Below are positions 55,501 to 64,000 of a stretch of DNA of 64,000 nt, piece by piece (within the stretch, counting starts at the first letter, position 1; the number at the start of each line of letters is the position of its first letter). Both the position numbers and the translations under genes were made by a program. This DNA comes from Candidatus Heimdallarchaeota archaeon. Lineage in GTDB: Archaea > Asgardarchaeota > Heimdallarchaeia > Heimdallarchaeales > Kariarchaeaceae. Below the pieces are notes generated by a model. The model made no database searches, was not told the origin of the DNA, and saw only the letters and a list, made by a program, of their open reading frames with translations. Location of the stretch: positions 65,494 to 129,493 of the forward strand of contig JADCLS010000018.1 in the NCBI GenBank assembly GCA_026702845.1, in the 5' to 3' direction.

Positions 55501-56026
55501 ATTAAAAGATTCTGAGGAATTGAACATATACAATACTGATCCATTGAACCCAGACGTTGATAATGATGGACTGATGGATGGAGATGAAATTGAATATAAC
55601 ACAGATCCATTTGTCTTTGATACGGATAATGATACTCTTTCGGATGGATATGAGGTCAATACACTTGGTTCAGATCCAACTAAAGTAGACACGGATGATG
55701 ATACCATGCCTGACTGGTGGGAGGCTAAGTATAATCTTAAAATCACACAGAATGACACAGAAGAGGATGCAGATGATGATCTTCTCATCAATTTGTATGA
55801 GTACAAGTTGGGAACAGATCCCACCAATCAGGATACAGATGGAGATGGTTACAGTGATTATGAGGAATCTGCAGCTGGTTCTGACCCATTAGAACCTAAA
55901 AGTCATCCAAATCCAGATACATTGGCTCAGATCATGGAGGAACCAGCAATGGCAGCAGCTGCGATATTGACCCTTGTAGCAGCAGTGGGAGTCGGAGTGA
56001 AAAGTGCTACTGGAGGTAGTGTGTGA
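52505..56026 (+). CDS. surface protein A2: paralogue of A1
   Basis: This encodes 1173 residues from ATG 52505. The upstream ATG 52457 lies in the AT-rich promoter (AAATATAT at about 52451-52458, GATTTTAATATTG at about 52473) and would add a polar stretch before the signal peptide YFIIVFILILAVLIPGTSG. The layout is the same as A1: Ig-like domains, then TSP3-type repeats (about nt 53770-55910) with N-D-T sequons, then a C-terminal helix (AMAAAAILTLVAAVGVG). The DLWEYTYGFLP-type spacer of A1 is conserved as DLYEHTYDLDP. Cysteines occur in an AFCEF segment. It is the first gene of copy 2. Confidence 0.84.
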   Translation: MKTLKLYLNNYFIIVFILILAVLIPGTSGDNDTTKPIYYSAEFSEDTINAGNSIDLLVNASDSQSGIAMIVYYIMNPSDLCTLEGELNYNNVSGLWEDTFVVSPFWDGQFYVELVIKDFFLNTYDSRNDGGYVYPVFNVIGASSVDNSPPSFPEITFSQSTISPGLILTCMINVTDNISGVKSVKIKLGSRQDIAAAMSGQVFLEEFMEFNNNLNTWQLVIINIPDYWPAYTWSGQGAQDPDKGYIEVYEVNTLDFAGNRFVYDSSYISLNIAYDTVIYSTETPDLTSPTSMEDCAFCEFYPFHRNGFLSVLKNNETHPVLVDVDDDAYNADGVSGVKKVVLEVTNGTYNVDGTVLAVIELEFLINPYNTQELWLGYLTLNEYWVGEYQTNVLLYDNVGNIHIYPGAQEPTPAFYAYDPTVDEDHDGLPDQWETYTDTVDGNIAPDEDNDGDGVPAIDEYRYDGSDFRDDTDDDGMPDYDKYMMIKSGWTKYKLGWEDSDLDGISDKADDADGDGLDNYDEVWKNTYMWDWDTDNDCLSDGFEDVYKEYESLTYLNGPEPGQWDDIAQDIDGDGLNFLHEQNYGTHPYLDDTDGDTLLDYDEIMIYQTNASNADSDYDTLDDPDEFVVGTDPWNNDTDGDGLVDGFEVTYSQSYTDINGTSQIGTISPFEYDTDGDVLSDFTEVMLVGSYPFLHDSDFDNVTDYDEYWVYGSSPMLADTDADDLSDNYEIYICHTNVSSIDSDLDGLNDSMECLVYFTDPWKIDTDGDGLNDTAEVLYQFSSPFIADEDEDGLNDLEEYLFGSNSTKADTDDDGQSDLYEHTYDLDPNLNDTYLDVDGDGIISIMEYYNGTHPGNADPDGDGLNDYYELLNGTNPWNNDTDADGISDGDEVLIYETDPHSTDTDLDKISDYEEIVNIGSDPTKYDTDQDWLSDYEEIYVYFTNWNSNDTDHDNVTDVREIRHYFTNPLNNDTDSDGLYDYDEIFIYRTDPTNEDTDNDGLKDSEELNIYNTDPLNPDVDNDGLMDGDEIEYNTDPFVFDTDNDTLSDGYEVNTLGSDPTKVDTDDDTMPDWWEAKYNLKITQNDTEEDADDDLLINLYEYKLGTDPTNQDTDGDGYSDYEESAAGSDPLEPKSHPNPDTLAQIMEEPAMAAAAILTLVAAVGVGVKSATGGSV

Positions 56027-56039
56027 GTAGGTGATTATG

Positions 56040-59000
56040 ATGGTAACAAAGACACAACAACGAGGAACTGCTGGGGCATTATTTGTGATATCATTGCTGT
56101 TAGGAACAATGGTTTATCTCAATCTTGACACCGTGGGAAATTTGGGTGAGATAGATGTCGATGCGATATATGTGGATAATGATCTGGTTTACGTAGGAGA
56201 GGAGGTCAGATTCAAACTTCATCCCACCATATTGAGTGTTGAATATGGGATACAATTCTTTGTCTGGGACTTTCATGACGGTTCTTACATTGAATATAGC
56301 ACTAGAAATGATTCAAGTGTTCCCCATACGTTCTACTATCCTGGGGAATTCCTGGTTTCAGTGCTAGCAATGCAAACCAATGAAACTTCCAGAATATTCA
56401 CGATACCCATTACTGTGGTGAATGAACCTCAGGATATTAAAGCTGAGGCCTCTAAAACTGAGTTTTATGAGGATGAGATTATCACTTTCTCAGCGAGTAG
56501 AACTGGAAACCAGACAGAGATATTGAATTACATGTGGGAATGGGGAGATTCTTATAATGATTTTGGAGAGCTAATAAATCACTCATATGCGCAAGCTGGA
56601 GAATACACGATCCGTTTGAAGGGATATACTAATGAGAGTCACATGTATACAACATACCTTGATGTAACTGTATTGAATAAAGAACCTATTGCTGCCATAG
56701 ATATGAGCTCTAATATAGTAAATGAAGATGTGATCATAACCTTCACTGGTGGAGTGAGTGATAGCAGCTCAGATCTTGATAGTATGAGATATGTCTGGTC
56801 ATTCGGAGATGGCCTAATGGAGGAAGGCAGGGTTGTAGAACATTATTACACCCTTGATGGCAATTATACCGTTACTCTAACTACAATCGATAATGACGGA
56901 GCTAGAAACAATGCAACAGCTATTGTTGAGATTATGAACAAAGCTCCCACAATTCACAGCATTTGGAATTCAAGATCAGTATATGTAGAGGGTGAAACGG
57001 TGACTTCATTTGCCAATTTTGTGGAATCAGATAGTGATCTTACCTTCCTAGATTTTGATTGGGGAGTACCTGGAATGGGTAGAGAATTGTCCAGGCCCTA
57101 TTATGACAATGGTACCTATAATGTGGAATTGACTATCACTGATGATGATGGGGCTTCAGATTACTACTCCACTGATAATATCCATCTAGTGAATAATAGG
57201 CCTTATGTGAGTCTACTCTCTGGAATTACTAATGAATTCTCGATTGAGTTCACCATGTGGGGAACCATGAATTCCAAAGCGAATATTACATTGTATGCTA
57301 GTGGTGAGAAAATCGAATCCTTCAATATTACTAATCTGGATGAGTTGAGAAATACATCTCGTGTCCTCTATAGAATTGATGGTTTACAACAACCACTGGA
57401 GGAATACTGGGATATTTTGATCCTCATGAATGACACCATTGATCACACCACATTTGTGGGGGTCAATTTCATTCTTGATAATGGAGAGATTGTTCACACC
57501 GTTAATGAATGTGCAACTGAATCTGGTGCTTGTGTTGATGATACATACCGTTTTCCCATAGCTCCACTTGATAGAGGATTTCCAACAACCTATAACTTCT
57601 CTGTTTTTGATCCAGGAAATGATGATCTCACCGTATTTCTAGATCTGGGAAGTAATTCTTACAATGTATCTTTTGCTGCTCCAGAATATGGGCCAAGCAC
57701 GGGAATAGTAACAATTACTGGATTTTTACCATTTGGTGAGACTACCGATACAATCTATTACTGGGCGGAGGATGAAGATGGAGCTACATCTGATATTTAC
57801 CAATTCCCTATACTAGATTACTTGAAATTACCAAAACCAGCTGAATATCAAGATAAGAGCACCTGGGGATATTGGGGTCACCTGATTGAATATTATGCTC
57901 CAGTAGCGTTTTTCAATAATAAGAATACCTACAATATCAATCAACCCACAACTTTCATGCTCTATCCAAACCATCCCAATCCAGCAATACTTGAGTACAA
58001 ATGGCACTTTGGAAATGGGAATACTACTCTTGAAAGGTATCCAACTTTTTCATATGAGTACGCTGGAAAATACTTACTCTGGATAGTGATTTTCGATAAC
58101 TACTATGAACATGTAGAATTCATGGAACTGACGCTGAATGCACCTATGCCCTTATATTCAACTGTGGTACGAGGAGTGCAGCTTGCAGGTGAAGAGCTTG
58201 TATTTGAAGTAACCAAAGTGCTAGGTGATGAGGATTTTGATGATCTAAGGTTTTACTGGGATTTCGGAGATGGAACAGCTGGTTATGGAACCAGATGCAA
58301 TCATGCCTACACTCAGAATGGAAATTACACCTTCACGCTCAGAGTGGTGGATCAGTACAATGTGATTGATTACACAGAGAATATTATTGGGATTTTCAAT
58401 GGCCCACCTGTTGCTGAGGCCATGAGTGAGACAGTTGATGTAATAGAGGGTAATATTGTTTCTATTTTGCCCTATATCAAGGATAGTCCATTTGATCTTC
58501 TAGGATTAGAGTATCAATGGGATATAGATGGAACTAGTCATAATACTCATTCAATCTGGTTAAAATCAGACAGAGTAATTCTCACAAACTTAGTCGTCTA
58601 CGATAGATCAGGAGCAAATTATACCTTTGACTTCCGTCTAAATATTACTTCAGTACCTGTTGAGATTTCAATTCCACGTCATTTCCTTTATGGAAATCCC
58701 ACAGGAAATCTAGTCACGATAGGAGGCTCAATCAGTCCTGGAGTGTTTGAACAATTTTCCAAGATAGATGAATATGCAATTGATTTTACTCTTTATGATA
58801 AAAATGGAATTATTATTGATACAGGATTTGGTATGTTCTATCCAGATAGCTTCAGTTTCAAGTTTGAGGTTAACACATCAATGATTGGCACTGATATGCA
58901 ATTTGATAGCCTTAAAGAAACTCTCACCATTATGGAGAGCTTAAATACTGTTGAATTACCATCTGGTGAATATCGTGTATCAATGAGGTTGCTAGATAAT

Positions 59001-62000
59001 AATACAAGTGATATCGTTTCAACCAAATCAACCTCTCTCATTGTTACAATAGATAAGGATGGGGATTTAATCACAGATGAACTTGAAACCCTGATGGATA
59101 ATGTAACAGAAGAGGATTACTCCATCCTCAGTGCAGATACTAATGGTGATGGTAATGCAGATCCAGTGGAGTATCTATTAAAGAACGATCATGATGGAGA
59201 TGGTCTCCCTGTTTTCCTTGAGGAATATTATGGAACCTCAGATAATAATACTGATTCAGACGGTGATATGTTGACGGATGGATTTGGTGCATTTGGTGAA
59301 CTTCAAATTGGCTCAAATCCTGCAAGTGAAGATACGGATAATGATGGTCTATTAGATGGAGAAGAAGTATTTGGTTGGCAAATTTACTTGGTCACACCAG
59401 ACGGCCTGGAAATAAGGGAGGTCCATTCCTCACCTTTAAAAGAAGATACCGATAATGATGGGGTGACTGATTACTATGAATTCAGCCTAAAGATTGACCC
59501 AAGCAAAGCAGATACTGATGATGATGGTCTGGATGACCTTATGGAGCAGAATTACGGCACCTCATTACTAAATGCAGATTCTGATGGTGATGGGTTATCT
59601 GATTATGATGAGACCACGATCGCCTATACCTGTGATTATTTGGATGATAAGGGGCAAAAGTCAACGAAGACCTTCTATCTTTCACCTTTGGCAAATGATA
59701 GTGATGAGGATGGGATATCAGATTTTGATGAAGTGTTCACCTATCATTCAGTGGGTACCAACAGAGACTCTGATTCTGATGGGATCAATGATAGTGCTGA
59801 GATCCATATTTATCACACAAATATCATCTCTGCTGATTCTGATGGAGATGGCCTAGTGGATGGTCTTGAGATCAAGGGATTTGACATTCCTGTAGTTCAA
59901 ATTGGTGATGCCAAATACGCAGAAGATGGAACTATTCTGGTTAAACCCACTGCTTATAATTATACTGTACGGGCATATACCAATCCGAATAACTGGGATA
60001 CTGATGGAGATGGCCTCTCAGACTACGAAGAATTGATGGGAGATACTGAAAACGTATCTAACCCAGCTAGTGCAGATTCAGATGGTGATGGAATCTTGGA
60101 TCAGTTTGATCCTCAAAAATTGATTTCTGATTATACTCCTGCATCTATCCAAGGAGGAATCTCAGTGAGATATGAATCTGTAGCTAGTGAGACGGTTAGG
60201 AGAATCGGAGATACTCTTATTGCAGGATTGGATATGGTCTGGAATATCATGAAAAACATTGCAAGTTGGTTCTGGAACCTGATAGAGAGCTATTTCTATT
60301 GGAAGGAAGTATGTGTACTAGGTATCTGTGCAGATTGGCCTGTTCTACATTCCTGGTCAACTATTGTACGAAAAACACAGGAAGCCTTCACAAGATTTGC
60401 CCAGGAGAATATCTTTGAGATATATGCTGAGTATGCCACATTCAACCAATTCTATGAAAGTACATGGCAGATTAGTGGGTTTGGCCTTGATGTGAAAACC
60501 TTTGCGGGAATTCCTTACGATATAGATGTAACTGGATCAATTTCAGTTGTTGGTGAGGAGAGGGAACCATCTGTTGAGGGTTTCTTTGATCCAAAAATCA
60601 ATATGCGTATGAATATTAGAGATCAAGCAGGTATTTCACATATCAAAGTGATTCAAGATGGAGTTCTTAAGAAAACTATCAGGAATATCAATCAAGGCGA
60701 TTACTATTTCAATGAGTATTTCACCATCTCACAGGAGATGTGGGATAGAGGTACAACAGAACTAACCGTAGAAATAGTTGATATCGGTGGAAATATCAGA
60801 GTCATCAGTAGAGAGTTAGAAGTTTCTGATGAAGCAGTATGGGAGGATTTCTGGGAGACTGTGCTTTCTGTTGTAGAGGATATCTGGGACTGGACAGTCG
60901 CTGTTCTCGAGGAAATTGGTGACGTAGTGATGGATGTGATCGAGGCAGTGATTGATTTTGTTAACACAACATACTGGGTGGTTGTTGACTTCATTGGTGC
61001 TGTATTCGACATGATCTGGGAGGGATTTGTTGAAGATACCATTAATTTCTTGACAAGAGATACTGTATATGGACAGCGAGCAGATGCAGGTTTTGACATA
61101 TTAACTGATGCATATGTTCAGGAGAGGAGCAATGCTGTTGTACAGATGGATATTGCACTATCAACTGGACCATTTGCTGAGATCAATAACACCATTAATG
61201 ACATTTCAGATCTTGCAGATAAGTATATGCCTTCACTTGAACCTGCTCGAGCACTTATTGAACCAGTACTTGGTCCGATTCTAGATTTCTTTGAAGGATC
61301 GGTTATACAACTGGCCTTTGAGTTTCTTGCGGGTAAAGCTCTCGAAATTGTGAATGACCTTATTTATCGAACTTTAGAACGGATACTTAAGAATACGATT
61401 TGGCCTTATGTGCAGGCAATAGAGCAAATGGCAGAAGATCTATTTGCAGATTTTCAAGCCTTAGCTCCCGATCTTGGACCGCTTGATTTCTCCTCTGAAG
61501 ATGGAGATCTTCTTGATATGTTGTTTGCAATCTTGGAGTTCTTGAGGAATCCATTTGCCATTCTTGCAGATGCTTTGTCTAATATCAATGGCGAGAATAT
61601 CATGAATATAATGGATAATTTCTTCATTGATAATGCAGAGTACCTACTCTCCATGAATGACATCATTAGAACTATTCTCAAACCGGGATTGATCCTTGGT
61701 CTAATTGTCAGTGATATTGTGACCATGGTTGAGGATATCTTTAGTTTCAACAGTATCTATCTAAATAGCATGGAACAATTCATATTTCAGATAGAGGATA
61801 TAGCAGTTTATGAATCAAGTATAACCATGAATGGTGTATCAAGAGTACTTGATGAAAAGAATAACAAGTTATCTCCTGATTGGGAGGCTTCCGATACGGC
61901 TGAATTGATATCCAATATTGTCAGCTTGATTATGGGGGGATTGCAGATTGCCCTGGATGTATGGCAACAAATATCTGATCTGAAGGATTTTGATGATGGA

Positions 62001-62606
62001 GATAGAGAAGCTGAAAATATCTTGAAATTCACCTTGCTAAATTGGGTACTACTTGCGTTCTCTGATGGACAACAGATAATTGTAAGTTTATTCACTGGGG
62101 TTATAGGGGCGGATAACACAACCGAGGCAGACAAGGATCTAGATGAATGGATACAAGCAGTTGCCACTGTTGGTGTAGATTTCTTCTCGGGAATGTTTCT
62201 CTTAATGCCGACTATATGGGCCGCTAGAACTCAAGATGAAACTACAAAGAATGTACTAGAGAAGATCTGTACCTTCATCGATATCGTTAGAGGAGCTCTT
62301 ATTGGAATAATGGATATTGCATGGACAGCTGTTAATTTGAAGAAATATTGGAGCATTTCCACAGATTGGGAGAGAGCACATACAATCCTAGGTATGATTG
62401 CCACCTTTATTCAAGGAGCCATAGATACAGTATTCCAATTTCTACTCATGTTTGGGTATACTGACTGGGCCGGTGAGAAGGGACCAGTAATTTACCATGC
62501 AGTGATGACAGTAAACAGAGTTGTATCACTAGTGATGCTCATACTCGATTTAATAGCAACAATTATTGATGCGGTGAGTATGCCAGGATATTATAGGCAT
62601 ATATGA
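56040..62606 (+). CDS. giant surface protein B2: paralogue of B1
   Basis: This encodes 2188 residues from ATG 56040. AGGTGA lies 5 nt upstream, and MVTKTQQRGTAGALF aligns with the start of B1; GTG 56031 and ATG 56037 are alternatives. The layout repeats B1: TM helix (ALFVISLLLGTMVYLN), PKD-like domains (WDFHDG, WEWGDS, WSFGDG, WDFGDG), a Cys-pair block (CATESGAC, matching CSSDSDAC in B1), TSP3 repeats (nt about 59050-60110), WKEVCVLGICADWPVLHSW (nt about 60300-60355), amphipathic helices (WEDFWETVLSVVEDIWDW) and several terminal hydrophobic helices. Conservation of the Cys and Trp block between paralogues marks it as functionally important. Confidence 0.82.
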   Translation: MVTKTQQRGTAGALFVISLLLGTMVYLNLDTVGNLGEIDVDAIYVDNDLVYVGEEVRFKLHPTILSVEYGIQFFVWDFHDGSYIEYSTRNDSSVPHTFYYPGEFLVSVLAMQTNETSRIFTIPITVVNEPQDIKAEASKTEFYEDEIITFSASRTGNQTEILNYMWEWGDSYNDFGELINHSYAQAGEYTIRLKGYTNESHMYTTYLDVTVLNKEPIAAIDMSSNIVNEDVIITFTGGVSDSSSDLDSMRYVWSFGDGLMEEGRVVEHYYTLDGNYTVTLTTIDNDGARNNATAIVEIMNKAPTIHSIWNSRSVYVEGETVTSFANFVESDSDLTFLDFDWGVPGMGRELSRPYYDNGTYNVELTITDDDGASDYYSTDNIHLVNNRPYVSLLSGITNEFSIEFTMWGTMNSKANITLYASGEKIESFNITNLDELRNTSRVLYRIDGLQQPLEEYWDILILMNDTIDHTTFVGVNFILDNGEIVHTVNECATESGACVDDTYRFPIAPLDRGFPTTYNFSVFDPGNDDLTVFLDLGSNSYNVSFAAPEYGPSTGIVTITGFLPFGETTDTIYYWAEDEDGATSDIYQFPILDYLKLPKPAEYQDKSTWGYWGHLIEYYAPVAFFNNKNTYNINQPTTFMLYPNHPNPAILEYKWHFGNGNTTLERYPTFSYEYAGKYLLWIVIFDNYYEHVEFMELTLNAPMPLYSTVVRGVQLAGEELVFEVTKVLGDEDFDDLRFYWDFGDGTAGYGTRCNHAYTQNGNYTFTLRVVDQYNVIDYTENIIGIFNGPPVAEAMSETVDVIEGNIVSILPYIKDSPFDLLGLEYQWDIDGTSHNTHSIWLKSDRVILTNLVVYDRSGANYTFDFRLNITSVPVEISIPRHFLYGNPTGNLVTIGGSISPGVFEQFSKIDEYAIDFTLYDKNGIIIDTGFGMFYPDSFSFKFEVNTSMIGTDMQFDSLKETLTIMESLNTVELPSGEYRVSMRLLDNNTSDIVSTKSTSLIVTIDKDGDLITDELETLMDNVTEEDYSILSADTNGDGNADPVEYLLKNDHDGDGLPVFLEEYYGTSDNNTDSDGDMLTDGFGAFGELQIGSNPASEDTDNDGLLDGEEVFGWQIYLVTPDGLEIREVHSSPLKEDTDNDGVTDYYEFSLKIDPSKADTDDDGLDDLMEQNYGTSLLNADSDGDGLSDYDETTIAYTCDYLDDKGQKSTKTFYLSPLANDSDEDGISDFDEVFTYHSVGTNRDSDSDGINDSAEIHIYHTNIISADSDGDGLVDGLEIKGFDIPVVQIGDAKYAEDGTILVKPTAYNYTVRAYTNPNNWDTDGDGLSDYEELMGDTENVSNPASADSDGDGILDQFDPQKLISDYTPASIQGGISVRYESVASETVRRIGDTLIAGLDMVWNIMKNIASWFWNLIESYFYWKEVCVLGICADWPVLHSWSTIVRKTQEAFTRFAQENIFEIYAEYATFNQFYESTWQISGFGLDVKTFAGIPYDIDVTGSISVVGEEREPSVEGFFDPKINMRMNIRDQAGISHIKVIQDGVLKKTIRNINQGDYYFNEYFTISQEMWDRGTTELTVEIVDIGGNIRVISRELEVSDEAVWEDFWETVLSVVEDIWDWTVAVLEEIGDVVMDVIEAVIDFVNTTYWVVVDFIGAVFDMIWEGFVEDTINFLTRDTVYGQRADAGFDILTDAYVQERSNAVVQMDIALSTGPFAEINNTINDISDLADKYMPSLEPARALIEPVLGPILDFFEGSVIQLAFEFLAGKALEIVNDLIYRTLERILKNTIWPYVQAIEQMAEDLFADFQALAPDLGPLDFSSEDGDLLDMLFAILEFLRNPFAILADALSNINGENIMNIMDNFFIDNAEYLLSMNDIIRTILKPGLILGLIVSDIVTMVEDIFSFNSIYLNSMEQFIFQIEDIAVYESSITMNGVSRVLDEKNNKLSPDWEASDTAELISNIVSLIMGGLQIALDVWQQISDLKDFDDGDREAENILKFTLLNWVLLAFSDGQQIIVSLFTGVIGADNTTEADKDLDEWIQAVATVGVDFFSGMFLLMPTIWAARTQDETTKNVLEKICTFIDIVRGALIGIMDIAWTAVNLKKYWSISTDWERAHTILGMIATFIQGAIDTVFQFLLMFGYTDWAGEKGPVIYHAVMTVNRVVSLVMLILDLIATIIDAVSMPGYYRHI

Positions 62607-62674
62607 TATTCTGAAAGAGAATAAGATCAAGAAAAATTGAAGAAATTTAATATCGAAAAAGGGATACGAGGTTT

Positions 62675-62857
62675 TCAAGCCTGTTTAATAATAGTTATTA
62701 TCCCTGTGAGTTCCTCAGAAATTTCCCACAATTTCTTGGCATCTTCAAGATTATATGATTCTCTACTTAATATCACTTTTTTATGGTAACCCCACCCCCC
62801 GAATAGACCGTCTGGCCAATATACTCCACCTTTTGGATTAGGAGAATTGGCTACTGT
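62675..62857 (-). pseudogene. C-terminal remnant of a short-chain dehydrogenase/reductase
   Basis: The minus strand has a 60-codon open piece with no start codon, stopped upstream by TGA 62858-62860 and ending in TGA 62675-62677. It reads NPKGGVYWPDGLFGGWGYHK, followed by AKKLWEISEELTG. 'kGkYy.dg' followed by 'a..LWe.SeeL' is the usual C-terminal tail of retinol-dehydrogenase/protochlorophyllide-reductase-like SDRs. The Rossmann fold and active site (TGxxxGIG, YxxxK) are absent from the window, so the gene was truncated, probably by the rearrangements that made the neighbouring giant operons. Confidence 0.6.
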
Positions 62858-63064
62858 TCAAATTATAATAATAATGGAAGTTGATCTCATTCATTAGCAA
62901 TAAAAGGAGAATGTACTGTTTGAGAGTTGAAATAATATCAGGAATCAATTAATTTGTTCTTTAGCAAATTTTACTCAAAATATTTTTGAGCACTTTATGC
63001 ATGTAAGAGTTTCTCTACGTATAATAATTATCTTAGAAATATTTTTATTCTGAAATAAGCATTT

Positions 63065-63472
63065 TTAGCCTTGCATGGAGATCATAGAAACTTGGTTCAT
63101 TATGCTCTGCCATTTCGCAAATTGTAGAAGAGCAATTATAGTTCCAATGATGGGTAGGAAATTGATTAAGAAAACCATTATTCCAGACATTGTCCTTTGT
63201 GGAATTTGTATTCCACTTACATTCAATAAGGTATTTAATTTATCAAATCTTCCAATAATTATGAAAATATTCACAATTGGGATCAGATATAAAATACCTG
63301 AAGGTACTGAAACCATGGTGCTAGTTCGACGAAATACATCCTTTGAAAATTTGTCTAAATCGCCTTGTGATACAATCATATAGATTAACATACCGATTCC
63401 GAGAGTAAAAATTCCAAACAGGAACCATAAGACAAAATTTCGTTGTGGTAGTGGTACTACTACTTGTGTCAT
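63065..63472 (-). CDS. DUF4234-like small membrane protein
   Basis: This encodes 135 residues. The start RNFVLWFLFGIFTLGIGMLIYMIV is close to the RNp..wlllsi.TlGiY.i.W.y pattern of DUF4234 proteins. Further hydrophobic segments follow at about 57-75 and 94-118, giving three to four TM helices with short loops. The function of the family is unknown. The gene stands alone on the minus strand, downstream of and convergent with the giant operon. A 207-bp gap on its 3' side (62858-63064) shows nothing further. Confidence 0.65.
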   Translation of the reverse strand: MTQVVVPLPQRNFVLWFLFGIFTLGIGMLIYMIVSQGDLDKFSKDVFRRTSTMVSVPSGILYLIPIVNIFIIIGRFDKLNTLLNVSGIQIPQRTMSGIMVFLINFLPIIGTIIALLQFAKWQSIMNQVSMISMQG

Positions 63473-64000
63473 TTTTTAAAATCCTCCTAATAGGCTTTAT
63501 TCTAATAACCCATTGGTAACTCGAACAATAACCATGATTATTTAAGTATTTTTGATGATTAGACATCATTAGGTAATTAATACATTTTATATTAGCTTAA
63601 GATCAACTTATAATGCTCTTACTGTGTCAATTCTGAAATTAAAATTTCCTTGAAGTACTGATAATCAGGCCATTGTGTATATTTGAGACCTAATCATTTT
63701 TTTTCCAATTATTAAGAAACGAATTTCAGTTAGCTCAGCAGTACATGGAAAGCTTGCACTCGCAAGATTTAAATTCTTATTGCGACTAATATATTAAAGG
63801 TTTTACCAAAGGAAAGTACTGCAACCAAGATATGGTTCATACACATAAAACCAAATTCTAACTACCTTCAAACAATAGTTAATGCAAAATTACACTATTA
63901 AGTCTAACAATTTAATATAAAAAAAGCCCCCATCTCTCCCCCATTACAAATTAACTTGAAAATTCATAGTATTTAATAATTCTTACCGCCATTTAAAAAA
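63473..64000. other. non-coding region at the right edge
   Basis: There are 528 AT-rich bases with no convincing gene. A 24-codon open piece on the minus strand (about 63619-63690, ending YFKEILISELTQ) reads like the tail of a lost gene but is too short to call. No tRNA cloverleaf closes in this stretch. Confidence 0.4.

Larger units (their letters stand above)
41396..62606 (+). repeat. tandem duplication of a two-gene giant surface operon
   Basis: Copy 1 is A1-B1 (41396-51525) and copy 2 is A2-B2 (52505-62606). Each is about 10.1 kb. The proteins align along nearly their whole length, with matching domain order and lengths (1130 and 1173 aa; 2245 and 2188 aa), but the DNA has diverged, so the duplication is old. 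Confidence 0.85.

Noticed and set aside
41396..62606. S-layer protein annotation for the giant proteins
   Set aside because: Size, export and calcium repeats fit a surface role, but nothing in the sequence proves lattice formation.
63619..63690. 24-codon minus-strand piece ending YFKEILISELTQ
   Set aside because: It reads protein-like but has no start and is too short to support as a pseudogene.
63725..63790. tRNA-like stretch (TAGCTCAG and a T-arm-like segment)
   Set aside because: No acceptor stem and no D-stem partner for GCTC can be formed, so the cloverleaf does not close.

Overview
The window is AT-rich DNA from an archaeon, and I infer an Asgard lineage with moderate confidence. Direct support for Archaea: many first genes have a TATA-like box about 26 nt before an ATG (leaderless transcripts), internal operon genes instead carry GGAGGT-type sites, and there is an IF5A homologue with the hypusine loop. 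A 7-TM protein with a longin/roadblock-like tail, many TPR-, LRR- and winged-helix genes, and very large calcium-repeat surface proteins fit Asgard archaea. A haem O synthase-like gene would suit an oxygen-using Heimdallarchaeia-type organism. No rRNA, tRNA or CRISPR array was found.

Layout. 0-7 kb: the tail of a membrane gene, a small 3-TM protein, a 55-aa zinc ribbon (minus strand), a 1365-aa secreted and anchored protein, a double winged-helix regulator and a small secreted protein. 7-13 kb: a TPR protein, a coiled-coil/2-TM protein, a double GNAT protein and a type I membrane protein. 13-16 kb: an ABC exporter. 16-18 kb: two small genes and a decayed IS630 transposase. 18-22.2 kb: a small membrane protein, an HxlR regulator and a three-gene membrane/haem module (7-TM, 12-TM histidine-bearing, CtaB), with three palindromes at the promoters. 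22.2-33.4 kb: an aldo/keto reductase and a thioredoxin-like gene, separated by a 2825-aa surface protein and flanked by a 250-bp direct repeat. 33.4-37.2 kb: a Pr6Pr-type membrane protein, a DtxR-fold regulator without its usual metal ligands, an IF5A-like protein, the 7-TM/longin-like protein and a tRNA-dihydrouridine synthase. 37.2-41.4 kb: a 44-aa leaderless microprotein, a 556-aa helical protein and an LRR protein. 41.4-62.6 kb: two tandem copies of a two-gene operon. Each copy has a ~1.1-1.2 kaa Ig-like/TSP3 protein followed by a ~2.2 kaa PKD/TSP3 protein with a membrane-helix-rich end. 62.6-64 kb: a remnant of an SDR enzyme and a small membrane protein.

How the parts may work together. 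About 34 kb of the 64 kb encodes exported, calcium-repeat or Ig/PKD surface proteins, so this is largely a cell-surface locus. The duplicated operon looks like a two-component surface assembly whose partners are kept together. The haem module is the other candidate system. Its 12-TM protein has histidines at the outer ends of TM2, TM6, TM8 and TM10, including H-x-H on TM10, which resembles heme-copper oxidase subunit I without its canonical HPEVY and HH motifs. It lies next to the gene for the enzyme family that makes haem O. Both proposals are inferences from sequence that need structure prediction and homology searches.
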